Of a stretch of DNA of 35,459 bases, positions 1-7,740 are shown one piece after another (position 1 is the first letter of the stretch; each line of letters starts with the position of its first letter). The stretch lies in assembly GCA_035995425.1 (NCBI GenBank), contig DASYKM010000126.1, forward strand, positions 1 through 35,459, written 5' to 3'. Both the position numbers and the translations under genes were made by a program. A model generated the notes under the pieces. The model saw only the letters and a list, made by a program, of their open reading frames with translations. It was not told where the DNA came from and did not search any database. This DNA is from CADEED01 sp035995425 (GTDB lineage Bacteria; Pseudomonadota; Gammaproteobacteria; Steroidobacterales; Steroidobacteraceae).

Positions 1-522
1 ACTGCCCTCGGGCGCCATGAGCACGATCTTCTGCCCCACCTTCACGCCGAGCTCGGTGGCGAGAGCGCCGCCGAGTATCACGCGATATTTGCCCGGCTCG
101 AGAGTCGAGAGACTGCCCTCGCGCATGCGGCTGTCGAGTCCTACCGCCTTCACTTCCTCTTCGGGAAGCACACCGCGCACCATGGCGCCGGCCACGCGTT
201 CGCCGTTGGCTAACAAGCCGCGGGACTCAATGAACGGCACCGCGGCAATCACCTGTGGTTCGCGCGCGGCGTCGGCCTGGGCCTGGCGCCAGTTGGCGAT
301 TTCACCGTCGAGGCCGGTGATGGTGGCGTGCGAAGTCACGGTGAGCATGCGGCTGCGCAGCTCGGTCTCGAAGCCGTTCAGCACCGACAACACCACGATC
401 AGGACCGCAACGCCCAGCGCGAGGCCGGTGACCGACATCGTCGCCACGAACGACACCAGCCCGCTGCGATGCGCGGAGCGCAGGTAGCGGGTGCCGATCA
501 ACCATTCATACGGCAGGTTCAT
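1..522 (-). CDS. LolC/LolE-family lipoprotein-releasing ABC transporter permease (partial, 3' end cut)
   Basis: The first 174 codons of an inner-membrane permease that works with the LolD ATPase to release lipoproteins from the inner membrane to LolA. The N-terminus (MNLPYEWLIGTRYLR) is followed by a hydrophobic helix at about residues 20-45 ending in the family motif VLSVLNGFETELR. The periplasmic domain that follows contains VPFIESRGLL and YRVILGGALA. The C-terminal helices lie beyond the window edge. It starts 5 bases after the stop of a second permease of the same family, so the two are surely cotranscribed. LolC or LolE cannot be decided from this fragment. Family certain, paralogue uncertain. 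Confidence 0.88.
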   Translation of the reverse strand, partial: MNLPYEWLIGTRYLRSAHRSGLVSFVATMSVTGLALGVAVLIVVLSVLNGFETELRSRMLTVTSHATITGLDGEIANWRQAQADAAREPQVIAAVPFIESRGLLANGERVAGAMVRGVLPEEEVKAVGLDSRMREGSLSTLEPGKYRVILGGALATELGVKVGQKIVLMAPEGS

Positions 523-527
523 GCGCG

Positions 528-1778
528 CTACTCGTACCGCAGCGCATCGGCGGGCGGCACCCGCGAGGCGCGGAACGCCGGGTAGATAGTGGCCATGAGC
601 GTGATCAGCATGGCGATGCCGGCGATCCAGGCAATCTGCTCGAAACGCAGCTCGGAAGGAATGCGCGTGAGGATGTAGACGTCGGAATCGAAGAATTCGA
701 AGCGGAACAGCCGTTCGAGAAACGCGGCGACGGCTCCGGCGTAGTAGCCCAGCCAGCACCCGAGCACTACGCCGAGCGCCACGCCGAACCAGGCGATGAC
801 GCCGCCCTGGATGAGGAATATCGCCATGACGCGCAACGGCGAGGTGCCGAGCGTGCGCAATATCGCGATGTCGGTGCGCTTGTCGGTGACCACCATGGCG
901 AGCATGGCCACCAGGTAGAACGCCGCCACCGCCACGATCAGCATGAGGATCACCGCCACCATGGTTTTCTCGATACGGATGGCGCGAAAGTAACTGGCGT
1001 GATCGACGGTCCAGTCGCGGATCTCGACTCCCGGAGGCAGCCTTTTGGCCAGCGCCGCCGAATAGTCGCCCGCCTTGAGCGCATCGTTGAAGTTCACGTG
1101 CAGCGACATGCGCGCCTCCGGATTCGGCAGCAGCGCGCGCACGTCATCGAGCGCGGCAATCAACAGCTGCGCGTCGAAGTCCTGCACGGCGGTATCGAAT
1201 ATTCCGGCGACCACGAACTCGCGCAGCTTCGGTTCCGGGGCGCCGTTCACGTCGGTGGTGGGCACCAGCACGGTCAGCGAATCACCGAGCCCGAGACTCA
1301 GCATTTGCGCGATGCCGCGACCGAGGATGACGCGATCGGAACCCGCCGTGAGGTCGGCGAGTTTTCCCTCGACGATGGACTTGGCCACCTGCGCAATTTC
1401 GGCTTCGTGGCCGGGATCGATGCCGCGCAGGCGCACCGGCAACATGTCCGGCTTGCGCACGGCCAGCGCTTCGATCTCGATGAAGGGCGCTGCGGCGGTG
1501 ACGTTTGGAGCCTGGCGCACACTGGCTGCCAGCGCGTTCCAGTCGGGGTTGCCGCTCGCCTGCGGCGGGACGAAGATCCGCGCGTGTGCCGACAGCGACA
1601 AGAGCCGGTCGCGCAATTCTCCCTCGAGGCCGTTCATCACCGACAGGATGACGATCAGAGCGGTCACCCCGAGACACACGCACAGCAGCGAGATCCACGT
1701 GATGAACGAGACGAAGAACTTGTGGGATCGGGCCCGCACGTAGCGCAGGCCGACGAACAGGGGCAGGGAATTCAGCAT
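528..1778 (-). CDS. LolC/LolE-family lipoprotein-releasing ABC transporter permease
   Basis: A complete 416-residue inner-membrane subunit of the Lol lipoprotein sorting ABC transporter, close to the family's usual 400-415. It has one N-terminal helix (about 22-48) with VILSVMNGLEGELRDRL, a large periplasmic MacB-like domain (about 50-265), then three C-terminal helices with the FtsX-like core (TDKRTDIAILRTLGTSP) and a final PADALRYE. The segment FFDSDVYILTRIPSEL resembles LolE more than LolC. It is the first gene of a minus-strand pair and reads away from the small exported protein at 1922. No lolD lies between the two permeases, unlike the common lolC-lolD-lolE order. Confidence 0.92.
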   Translation of the reverse strand: MLNSLPLFVGLRYVRARSHKFFVSFITWISLLCVCLGVTALIVILSVMNGLEGELRDRLLSLSAHARIFVPPQASGNPDWNALAASVRQAPNVTAAAPFIEIEALAVRKPDMLPVRLRGIDPGHEAEIAQVAKSIVEGKLADLTAGSDRVILGRGIAQMLSLGLGDSLTVLVPTTDVNGAPEPKLREFVVAGIFDTAVQDFDAQLLIAALDDVRALLPNPEARMSLHVNFNDALKAGDYSAALAKRLPPGVEIRDWTVDHASYFRAIRIEKTMVAVILMLIVAVAAFYLVAMLAMVVTDKRTDIAILRTLGTSPLRVMAIFLIQGGVIAWFGVALGVVLGCWLGYYAGAVAAFLERLFRFEFFDSDVYILTRIPSELRFEQIAWIAGIAMLITLMATIYPAFRASRVPPADALRYE

Positions 1779-1856
1779 CGCGGCGGATTGTGGGCGAAAA
1801 ACCTGACGGGCATCACAAAAGCACTGTTAGTTTGAGTCGGCACATGGCGACAGCGG

Positions 1857-1884
1857 CTGACTTTGCCACAGCGGGGCGTATATT
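1857..1884 (+). promoter_or_regulatory. Candidate sigma-70-type promoter for the 1922 gene
   Basis: CTGACT (1857-1862) and TATATT (1879-1884) are separated by 16 bases and lie about 40 bases before the start at 1922. Four of six -35 positions match TTGACA and five of six -10 positions match TATAAT. A TATATT is rare in this GC-rich sequence. Inference only; no transcript data. Confidence 0.35.
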
Positions 1885-1921
1885 GCCGCCACGGTCAAGT
1901 CGCTGGCCGCAGGAGAAAGCC

Positions 1922-2209
1922 ATGCTTGCTCGCACGATGAAGATGACGGTGATCGCGCTCGCCCTGGGCGTCGCGGTGCCCACATTCGCGGAGACTCTGG
2001 CCATCGACGGCCAGGTCGCCATCAAGCCCTCGGGCGTCGAAACCCCGCAGCGCGGCTCGACCATGACCGCCGTGGAGCAGAAATTCGGCGCACCGGCCAA
2101 CAAGAGCAGTCCGGTCGGCAACCCGCCCATCACCAAATGGTTCTACCCGAACTTCGTGGTGGTGTTCGAGAACGACAAGGTGCTGCACGCGGTGGTCATA
2201 CAAGGTTGA
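1922..2209 (+). CDS. Small exported conserved protein, BamE/SmpA-like fold suspected
   Basis: A 95-residue protein. Residues 1-23 form a Sec signal peptide (MKMTVIALALGVAVPTFA, cleavage near TFA/ET). The mature part carries RGSTMTAVEQKFGAPANK, then VGNPPITKWFYP and a final strand-rich segment FVVVFENDKVLHAVV. The pattern 'short turn, VExxFGxP, strand pair' is that of BamE/OmlA-like modules, so a small periplasmic protein is likely; no lipobox Cys is seen. The start was chosen at 1922 because AGGAGA sits 5 bases upstream and the signal peptide begins there; longer in-frame starts lack this. It converges with the next gene, with only two bases between stop codons. Function unknown. Confidence 0.8.
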   Translation: MLARTMKMTVIALALGVAVPTFAETLAIDGQVAIKPSGVETPQRGSTMTAVEQKFGAPANKSSPVGNPPITKWFYPNFVVVFENDKVLHAVVIQG

Positions 2210-2211
2210 GA

Positions 2212-3387
2212 TCAAGTCGCGCCGCAATGCGCGACTTCGAACCAGCCGATCCCCAGCGCTCCGCCGTGCTGCCGGATACAGACGGCATCGCCCACGGCAA
2301 CCTGCTCGTAGAACGAACGCTCGACATTGACTTCGTCGGGCTCACTACTCCGCCCCCACGGCGACACCAGCAGCCGATAGTTCGTGCTTCGCGACCCCCG
2401 GTTGACATGGGCGCCCAGCACTTTCACCCGACTGACCGTTGCGGGACCTGAATCCCAGTGCTGATCGACGATGGCGGCGGCACCGTACACATAGCTCGTC
2501 ATGACGAGCACGGCATATATGCCGCTCAAGCGAATACGGTTCGACGCGGGCGCGAACCAGAGGATCAGCAAACCGAGCGCGAGCCCACCCACCGCGGCGA
2601 TGACCAGTGCTTTTGGCCAGTCGACCAGGTGCACGAACTTCACGGCGTAAATCACCAGCGCGAACGGCGGCAGCACGAACGCCATCGCCAGGTTTCCGCC
2701 GATATCACCGCGCCGCAGGCCAAGGCTGAAAGTGCGATCACCGCTCACGAACAGGACTACCGCCACACAGGGAATGATCAGCGCGGCGGAAAACGCCAGA
2801 GCGAGTGGCTGCGGGTAAATCACCAGCCAAGCCAACGACGCGATGGCGGCGCCATTCACACACTTCGCCGCCAGTTTGGCGGTGGTCAGTCGTGCGATTT
2901 TTTCGTCCCTCGAACCCGGGAGCGACGAATCCCCCACGAATGAATCGATGTCAGCTTTCAGCTCCGCCGCGTTGAGATCGGCCAGGCTCGAAATCCACTG
3001 GTCGAAGACGGCGTCGGTCTCGAGGTTTCTCGGCAGGTCGAGCGGTTTTTCACCGGGAGTTCGTGAAATCAACGTCACCAATGGGCCTCGGGGCTTCTCA
3101 CCCAGGCGGACGCCGGCGATGTCGCTTCGGGAAATGCGTCTCGTGCGGAACAAACCACGGACTTCAATGCGATCCTGATCGCAATAGACACCGACTTTGA
3201 TGGCCTCCGCCGCCAGATAGATTCCCGCCAGAAAAAGGATCACTGCCCCGATCCGTAGCGGGATGGCATCGGATTCCCGGGAAAAAATGTCGAACACGAG
3301 CGAGAACAGGCCCAGGGCGCCCATCAGGGTACTGACCACGATGGTCGCGATGCGATCGCGCCGCTTCAGCCGGTACAGCCTTGGCAT
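2212..3387 (-). CDS. PH-domain-like integral membrane protein, function unknown
   Basis: A 391-residue protein I cannot assign to a named gene. Two helices (about 15-32 and 45-64) precede a bacterial PH-like region (about 65-137: VYCDQDRIEVRGLFRTRRIS then aspartates, strands and a WISSL helix). A short linker leads to five further helices (about 178-192, 196-214, 234-252, 258-279, 287-305). A soluble C-terminal domain (about 310-391) carries NYRLLVSPWG, VAVGDAVCIRQHGGALG and WFEVAHC. Longer in-frame extension upstream runs into mfd and is an overlap artefact. The start at 3387 is preceded by a weak GGATTGAG. It is divergent from mfd and convergent with the 95-residue exported protein. Confidence 0.72.
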   Translation of the reverse strand: MPRLYRLKRRDRIATIVVSTLMGALGLFSLVFDIFSRESDAIPLRIGAVILFLAGIYLAAEAIKVGVYCDQDRIEVRGLFRTRRISRSDIAGVRLGEKPRGPLVTLISRTPGEKPLDLPRNLETDAVFDQWISSLADLNAAELKADIDSFVGDSSLPGSRDEKIARLTTAKLAAKCVNGAAIASLAWLVIYPQPLALAFSAALIIPCVAVVLFVSGDRTFSLGLRRGDIGGNLAMAFVLPPFALVIYAVKFVHLVDWPKALVIAAVGGLALGLLILWFAPASNRIRLSGIYAVLVMTSYVYGAAAIVDQHWDSGPATVSRVKVLGAHVNRGSRSTNYRLLVSPWGRSSEPDEVNVERSFYEQVAVGDAVCIRQHGGALGIGWFEVAHCGAT

Positions 3388-3458
3388 CTCAATCCGCAAG
3401 ACGCTCGCTCTCCAATTTGCAGTCGCCGCCGCGAAGGGTAAGCTGCCGCGCCTTCGCA

Positions 3459-6400
3459 ATGCCAACCCTGCTTCATCCTCCAGTACCCGCCTCCGGTGCG
3501 CGCCAGCGCTGGCACCAGCTCTATGGTTCCGCGCGCAGCCTCGCGCTCGCCGAGGCCGTGGAAACGGACACGCGGCCGTACCTCGTGATCGCCCGCGATG
3601 CGCGCGAGCTCGATCAGCTGCGTTCGGAGCTGGCATTCTTTCTCGGCGGCAGCCGCGCAATCCACGTGTTGCCGGACTGGGAAGTCCTGCCCTACGACCT
3701 GTTCTCACCGCACCCGGACATCATCTCCGAACGACTGGCCGCGCTCGCCGAGATGCCGAACCTCAAATCCTCGGTGTTGCTGGCCGCAGCCGACACGCTC
3801 GGACAGAAAATCGCCCCGCGGGGCTATGTCGACGGCCGAACGTTCAATCTGACCGTCGGCGACAAACTGCCGATCGAACCGCTGCGGGCGCGGCTGGTGG
3901 AATCCGGTTATGCCGCCGTTTCGCAGGTCAGCGCACCGGGCGAATTCGCGCTGCGCGGCTCGTTGTTCGACGTGTTTCCCATGGGCGCGGAGACCCCGCT
4001 GCGCGTCGACCTGTTCGACCAAGAAATCGAGGCGATCCGTGAGTTCGATCCCGACACGCAGCGCTCGGGCAAGTCGCTCAAACAAGTGCGGCTGCTGCCG
4101 GGCCGCGAATTGCCGCTGGATGCCGATTCGGTCAAGGCATTCCGGCTGCGCTACCGCAAGCGCTTCGAGGGCGACCCGACCCGCAGTGTGATCTATCGCA
4201 GCGTCAGCGATGGCCTGGCGCCGCCCGGCATCGAGTTCTACCTGCCGCTGTTCTTCGACGCCACCGACACGCTGCTCGACTATCTACCGAAGGACACCGT
4301 GGTGTGCGCGGGCGCCGACCTGCCCGCCGCCGTGGAGCGTGCGGCGACCAGCATTGCCGACCGCTACGAGGAACGACGGCACGACGTGGAACGGCCGGTG
4401 CTGGCGCCCGACGAGCTGTATCTGCCGCCGGACGAGCTGCAGGCGCGCCTCGATACGTTCACGCGCATCGACTTCGACTCCTTCAAGATCGAAAACGCAT
4501 GGGTCTCCGATGGACTGGTCGGGCACAACTTCGCGACCGCCGCGCCGCAGGAATGGCGCGTCGACCTGCGCGCGGAACGGCCGCTGGCGCCGCTCGAGAC
4601 TTTTCTCGACACGTTTCCCGGGCGCGTATTGCTGGCCGCCGACTCGGCCGGCCGGCGCGAAGTGTTGCTGGAAATGCTTCGCGCCCACGGGCTCAAGCCT
4701 GAAGGCCTGGCCGGCTGGCACGACTTCGTCGGCAGCAACGCGCCATTCGCCTTGTGCGTGGCGCCCGAGATGGCCGGGCTCAACATCGTCACGCCGCCCA
4801 TCGCCGTACTCGGCGAAGCGCAGCTTTTCGGTCAGCGCGCGCGGCAGGAGCGCCGCCGCCGTCGCGCGCAATCCGATCCGCAGGCGATTCTGCGCGACCT
4901 CACCGCGCTCGGGCCCGGCTCGCCGGTGGTGCACGAAGAATATGGAGTGGGCCGCTACATCGGGCTGCAGGTGATGCAGGTCGCGGGGCAGGACGGCGAG
5001 TTCGTGGTGCTCGAATACGCCGGCGGCGACAAGCTGTATGTGCCCGTGCAGCAGCTGCACCTGGTATCGCGCTATTCCGGTGCCGCCCCCGAGAGCGCGC
5101 CGTTGCACAAGCTCGGCACCGACCAGTGGGCCAAGGCGCGCAAACGTGCCGCCGATAAGATTCGCGACGTCGCGGCGGAGTTGTTAGACCTGTACGCGCA
5201 ACGCCAGGCGAAGCGCGGGCCGGCGCTGCCGCAGCGCGAAGTGGAATACCAGGCGTTCGCCAGCAGCTTCCCTTTCGAAGAGACCGCCGACCAGGCCGAA
5301 GCCATTCGCCAGGTGCTGCAGGACCTGGCGAGCGAGAAGCCGATGGATCGCGTGGTCTGCGGCGACGTGGGCTTCGGCAAGACGGAAGTCGCGATGCGCG
5401 CGGCGTTCGTCGCCGCCCAGGCCGGCAAGCAGGTGGCGGTGCTGGTACCCACGACGCTGCTCGCCGAACAGCACACCAACAACTTCCGCGATCGCTTCGC
5501 CGATTGGCCGATCCGCATCGAATCGCTGTCGCGTTTCCGCACCGGCAAGGAGTCGAACGCGGTGCTCGAGGGCATCGAACGCGGCACCGTGGACATCGTG
5601 ATCGCCACGCATCGGCTGCTGCATGCCAACGTGCGCTTCAAGGATCTTGGGCTGGTCATCGTCGACGAGGAACATCGCTTCGGCGTGCGCGACAAGGAGA
5701 AGCTGAAGACGCTGCGCGCCGAGGTGCACGTGCTCACGCTCACCGCCACGCCGATTCCACGGACGCTGAACATGGCGCTGGGCGGCTTGCGCGACCTGTC
5801 GCTGATCACGACTCCGCCGGCCGAGCGGCTCGCCATCAAGACTTTCGTGACCGAGTGGCACGCGCCGACCTTGCGTGAAGCCGCGCTGCGCGAATTCCGT
5901 CGCGGCGGCCAGGTGTACTTCGTGCACAACGTGGTCGAGAGCATCGAGAAAACCGCGCAGGAACTCGCCAAGCTGATTCCCGAAGCCGAGGTACGTGTCG
6001 GCCACGGCCAGATGCGCGAGCGCGACCTCGAGCAGCTCATGGTCGATTTCTATCACCGGCGCTTCAACATGCTGGTGTGCACGACCATCATCGAAAGCGG
6101 CATCGACGTGCCGACCGCGAACACCATCATGATCGACCGGGCCGACAAGCTCGGCCTTGCGCAGCTGCACCAGCTGCGCGGCCGCGTCGGCCGTTCGCAT
6201 CACCGCGCCTACGCCTACCTGCTGACACCGCCACGCAAGGCGCTGTCGCTCGATGCGGTGAAGCGCCTCGAGGCGATCGAATCGCTCGAGGAGCTGGGCG
6301 CCGGCTTCGTGCTCGCCACGCACGACCTGGAGATCCGCGGTGCCGGCGAGTTGTTAGGCGAGTCGCAGAGCGGCGAGCTCACCGAGATCGGCCTCACTCT

Positions 6401-6971
6401 GTACCTCGACCTGCTCGAGCAGGCCGTCAAGGCCATGAAGGAAGGCCGTGAGCCCAACCTCGATCGGCCGTTGGCCGCCACCGCCGAGGTGGAGCTGCGC
6501 CTGCCCGCGCTGCTGCCCGAGAGCTATGTCGCGGACGTGCCGGTGCGCCTGGGCGTGTACAAGCGCCTGGCCGCCGCGCCCGACAATCCGGCGATCGACC
6601 TGCTCACCGAGGAAATCGTCGACCGGTTCGGACCGTTGCCGCCGCCCGCCATGAATCTGCTGCGCGTGGCAAGACTCAAACTCGCCGCGCGTGCCATCGG
6701 AATCCGCCGACTCGATCTTGGACCCCAGGGCGGCTATGCCCTGTTCGAGGAACAGAACCAGGTCGATCCTCGCGCGGTCATACGGCTGGTGCAGCACCCC
6801 GACCGCGACTACCGGCTGGAGGGCGCCCTCAAGCTCCGCATATCGGTTGAGACCGACGAAGCAGAGCGCTTCGAGTTCGCGGAAGTGTTCCTGAACCAGC
6901 TCAAGGGCACACCGGTGGTATCAAAGGACGCGGCTCGGAAACAACCCGATCCGAAACGGCCAAACCATTAG
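3459..6971 (+). CDS. mfd: Transcription-repair coupling factor Mfd
   Basis: A 1170-residue ATP-dependent DNA translocase that removes RNA polymerase stalled at lesions and recruits UvrA. In order: a UvrB-like N-terminal module (IHVLPDWEVLPYDLFSPHP, residues about 60-330), a middle domain, the RNA-polymerase-interacting CarD-like domain (VVHEEYGVGRYIG, about 490), then helicase motor domains with Walker A GDVGFGKTE (about 636), the DEEH box, TATPIPRTLNMAL and QLRGRVGRS, and a C-terminal TRCF domain. Length matches the family (E. coli 1148). An in-frame TTG at 3381 would extend it but overlaps the divergent gene; MPTLLHPPVP at 3459 fits homologues better, though no strong ribosome site is visible. 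csiV follows 24 bases later. Confidence 0.97.
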   Translation: MPTLLHPPVPASGARQRWHQLYGSARSLALAEAVETDTRPYLVIARDARELDQLRSELAFFLGGSRAIHVLPDWEVLPYDLFSPHPDIISERLAALAEMPNLKSSVLLAAADTLGQKIAPRGYVDGRTFNLTVGDKLPIEPLRARLVESGYAAVSQVSAPGEFALRGSLFDVFPMGAETPLRVDLFDQEIEAIREFDPDTQRSGKSLKQVRLLPGRELPLDADSVKAFRLRYRKRFEGDPTRSVIYRSVSDGLAPPGIEFYLPLFFDATDTLLDYLPKDTVVCAGADLPAAVERAATSIADRYEERRHDVERPVLAPDELYLPPDELQARLDTFTRIDFDSFKIENAWVSDGLVGHNFATAAPQEWRVDLRAERPLAPLETFLDTFPGRVLLAADSAGRREVLLEMLRAHGLKPEGLAGWHDFVGSNAPFALCVAPEMAGLNIVTPPIAVLGEAQLFGQRARQERRRRRAQSDPQAILRDLTALGPGSPVVHEEYGVGRYIGLQVMQVAGQDGEFVVLEYAGGDKLYVPVQQLHLVSRYSGAAPESAPLHKLGTDQWAKARKRAADKIRDVAAELLDLYAQRQAKRGPALPQREVEYQAFASSFPFEETADQAEAIRQVLQDLASEKPMDRVVCGDVGFGKTEVAMRAAFVAAQAGKQVAVLVPTTLLAEQHTNNFRDRFADWPIRIESLSRFRTGKESNAVLEGIERGTVDIVIATHRLLHANVRFKDLGLVIVDEEHRFGVRDKEKLKTLRAEVHVLTLTATPIPRTLNMALGGLRDLSLITTPPAERLAIKTFVTEWHAPTLREAALREFRRGGQVYFVHNVVESIEKTAQELAKLIPEAEVRVGHGQMRERDLEQLMVDFYHRRFNMLVCTTIIESGIDVPTANTIMIDRADKLGLAQLHQLRGRVGRSHHRAYAYLLTPPRKALSLDAVKRLEAIESLEELGAGFVLATHDLEIRGAGELLGESQSGELTEIGLTLYLDLLEQAVKAMKEGREPNLDRPLAATAEVELRLPALLPESYVADVPVRLGVYKRLAAAPDNPAIDLLTEEIVDRFGPLPPPAMNLLRVARLKLAARAIGIRRLDLGPQGGYALFEEQNQVDPRAVIRLVQHPDRDYRLEGALKLRISVETDEAERFEFAEVFLNQLKGTPVVSKDAARKQPDPKRPNH

Positions 6972-6995
6972 CCGGCAGGCGACCCGATATACTTC

Positions 6996-7637
6996 ATGCC
7001 CATGACGAACCACGGCCGCTCACGACTGCGTTCCCTGGCTGCCGCCCTGCTGCTCGCGCTGGCGGCTGTCGGTGCCGCGCCGCCATCCGCCGAGGCGCAG
7101 ACCGCACCCAGTCAGCGCGTCTACAACATCGAAGTCATCGTGTTCCGCAACATGAGCGGCCTGGGCGGGCCCGAGGACTGGAGCGTGAAACCGGTGGCGC
7201 GCGGCCCCGAGAAACCCGACGCACCGGTGATCGGCAAGTTCGTGCAGTCGATCGCCGCGCCGCAGTTCCAGCTCAACGACGTCGCCCAGAAGCTGCAGAA
7301 CACGTCTAACTATCAGCCCATCGCGCATTTCGCCTGGCAGCAGACCGCGAGCTCCTGGGGTTCGCGCGCCGGCTTCACGGTGGCGAAGCTGGCGGGCGCC
7401 GTGCCGGGCCTGAGCGGCAGCATCTATCTCGAGAGCGGCGACCTCCTGCATCTCGGCATGGCGCTCAACTACCAGACCTCGAATCCTCCCGACGGCCTCG
7501 CCGCCGCGCCGGGCACCGTGTTCAATATGATCGAGTCGCAACGCGTCAAAGTCGACAAGCTGAGCTACTTCGATCATCCGGCGTTCGGGGTCATAGCGCT
7601 GGTGACACCGGCGAATCGGGCCACGGGCGGGAGATAA
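6996..7637 (+). CDS. csiV: CsiV-family periplasmic peptidoglycan-binding protein
   Basis: A 213-residue exported protein. A signal peptide (RSLAAALLLALAAVGAAPPSAEA, about residues 11-33) precedes the hallmark YNIEVIVFRN. The family's alternating hydrophobic segments follow: HFAWQQ, the IYLESGDLLHLGMALNY beta hairpin, and a C-terminal ESQRVKVDKLSYFDHPAFGVIALVTP. CsiV proteins assist high-molecular-mass peptidoglycan-synthesis regulators in Pseudomonas/Shewanella-type bacteria; adjacency to mfd is, as I recall, common for the family. A second in-frame ATG at 7002 could be used instead. Its TAA stop (7635-7637) is the first triplet of the inverted repeat at 7635-7740. Confidence 0.83.
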   Translation: MPMTNHGRSRLRSLAAALLLALAAVGAAPPSAEAQTAPSQRVYNIEVIVFRNMSGLGGPEDWSVKPVARGPEKPDAPVIGKFVQSIAAPQFQLNDVAQKLQNTSNYQPIAHFAWQQTASSWGSRAGFTVAKLAGAVPGLSGSIYLESGDLLHLGMALNYQTSNPPDGLAAAPGTVFNMIESQRVKVDKLSYFDHPAFGVIALVTPANRATGGR

Positions 7638-7740
7638 GAAGAAGAGAAAAAGGGGACATTCCTATTTTTCTTCCAAGGCGCGCATGACATTGCCGCGCCG
7701 GCTGGAAAAATAGGAATGTCCCCTTTTTCTCTTCCTCTTA
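7635..7740. repeat. Long inverted repeat (REP/MITE-like palindromic element) filling a convergent intergenic gap
   Basis: Two 36-base arms (7635-7670 and 7705-7740) are reverse complements with a single mismatch, around a 34-base spacer (7671-7704) that has its own GGCGCG...CGCGCC stem. Each arm reads, from the outside inward, TAAGA(A/G)GAAGAGAAAAA then GGGGACATTCCTATTTTTC. The outermost TAA of each arm is the stop codon of a flanking gene (csiV on plus, the LOV/GGDEF-like gene on minus). AT-rich A/T tracts contrast with the GC-rich surroundings. It resembles palindromic units mobilised by RAYT/IS200-type transposases, and its transcript would be a strong hairpin able to end transcription from both sides. 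Element class is inference. Confidence 0.85.

Noticed and set aside
999..1835. Long plus-strand reading frames opposite lolC/E and many similar ones opposite mfd, lepA, sdhA, lysS and recJ
   Set aside because: They are shadows produced by GC-rich codon use of the genuine genes: His/Arg-rich, no family resemblance, no start signals.
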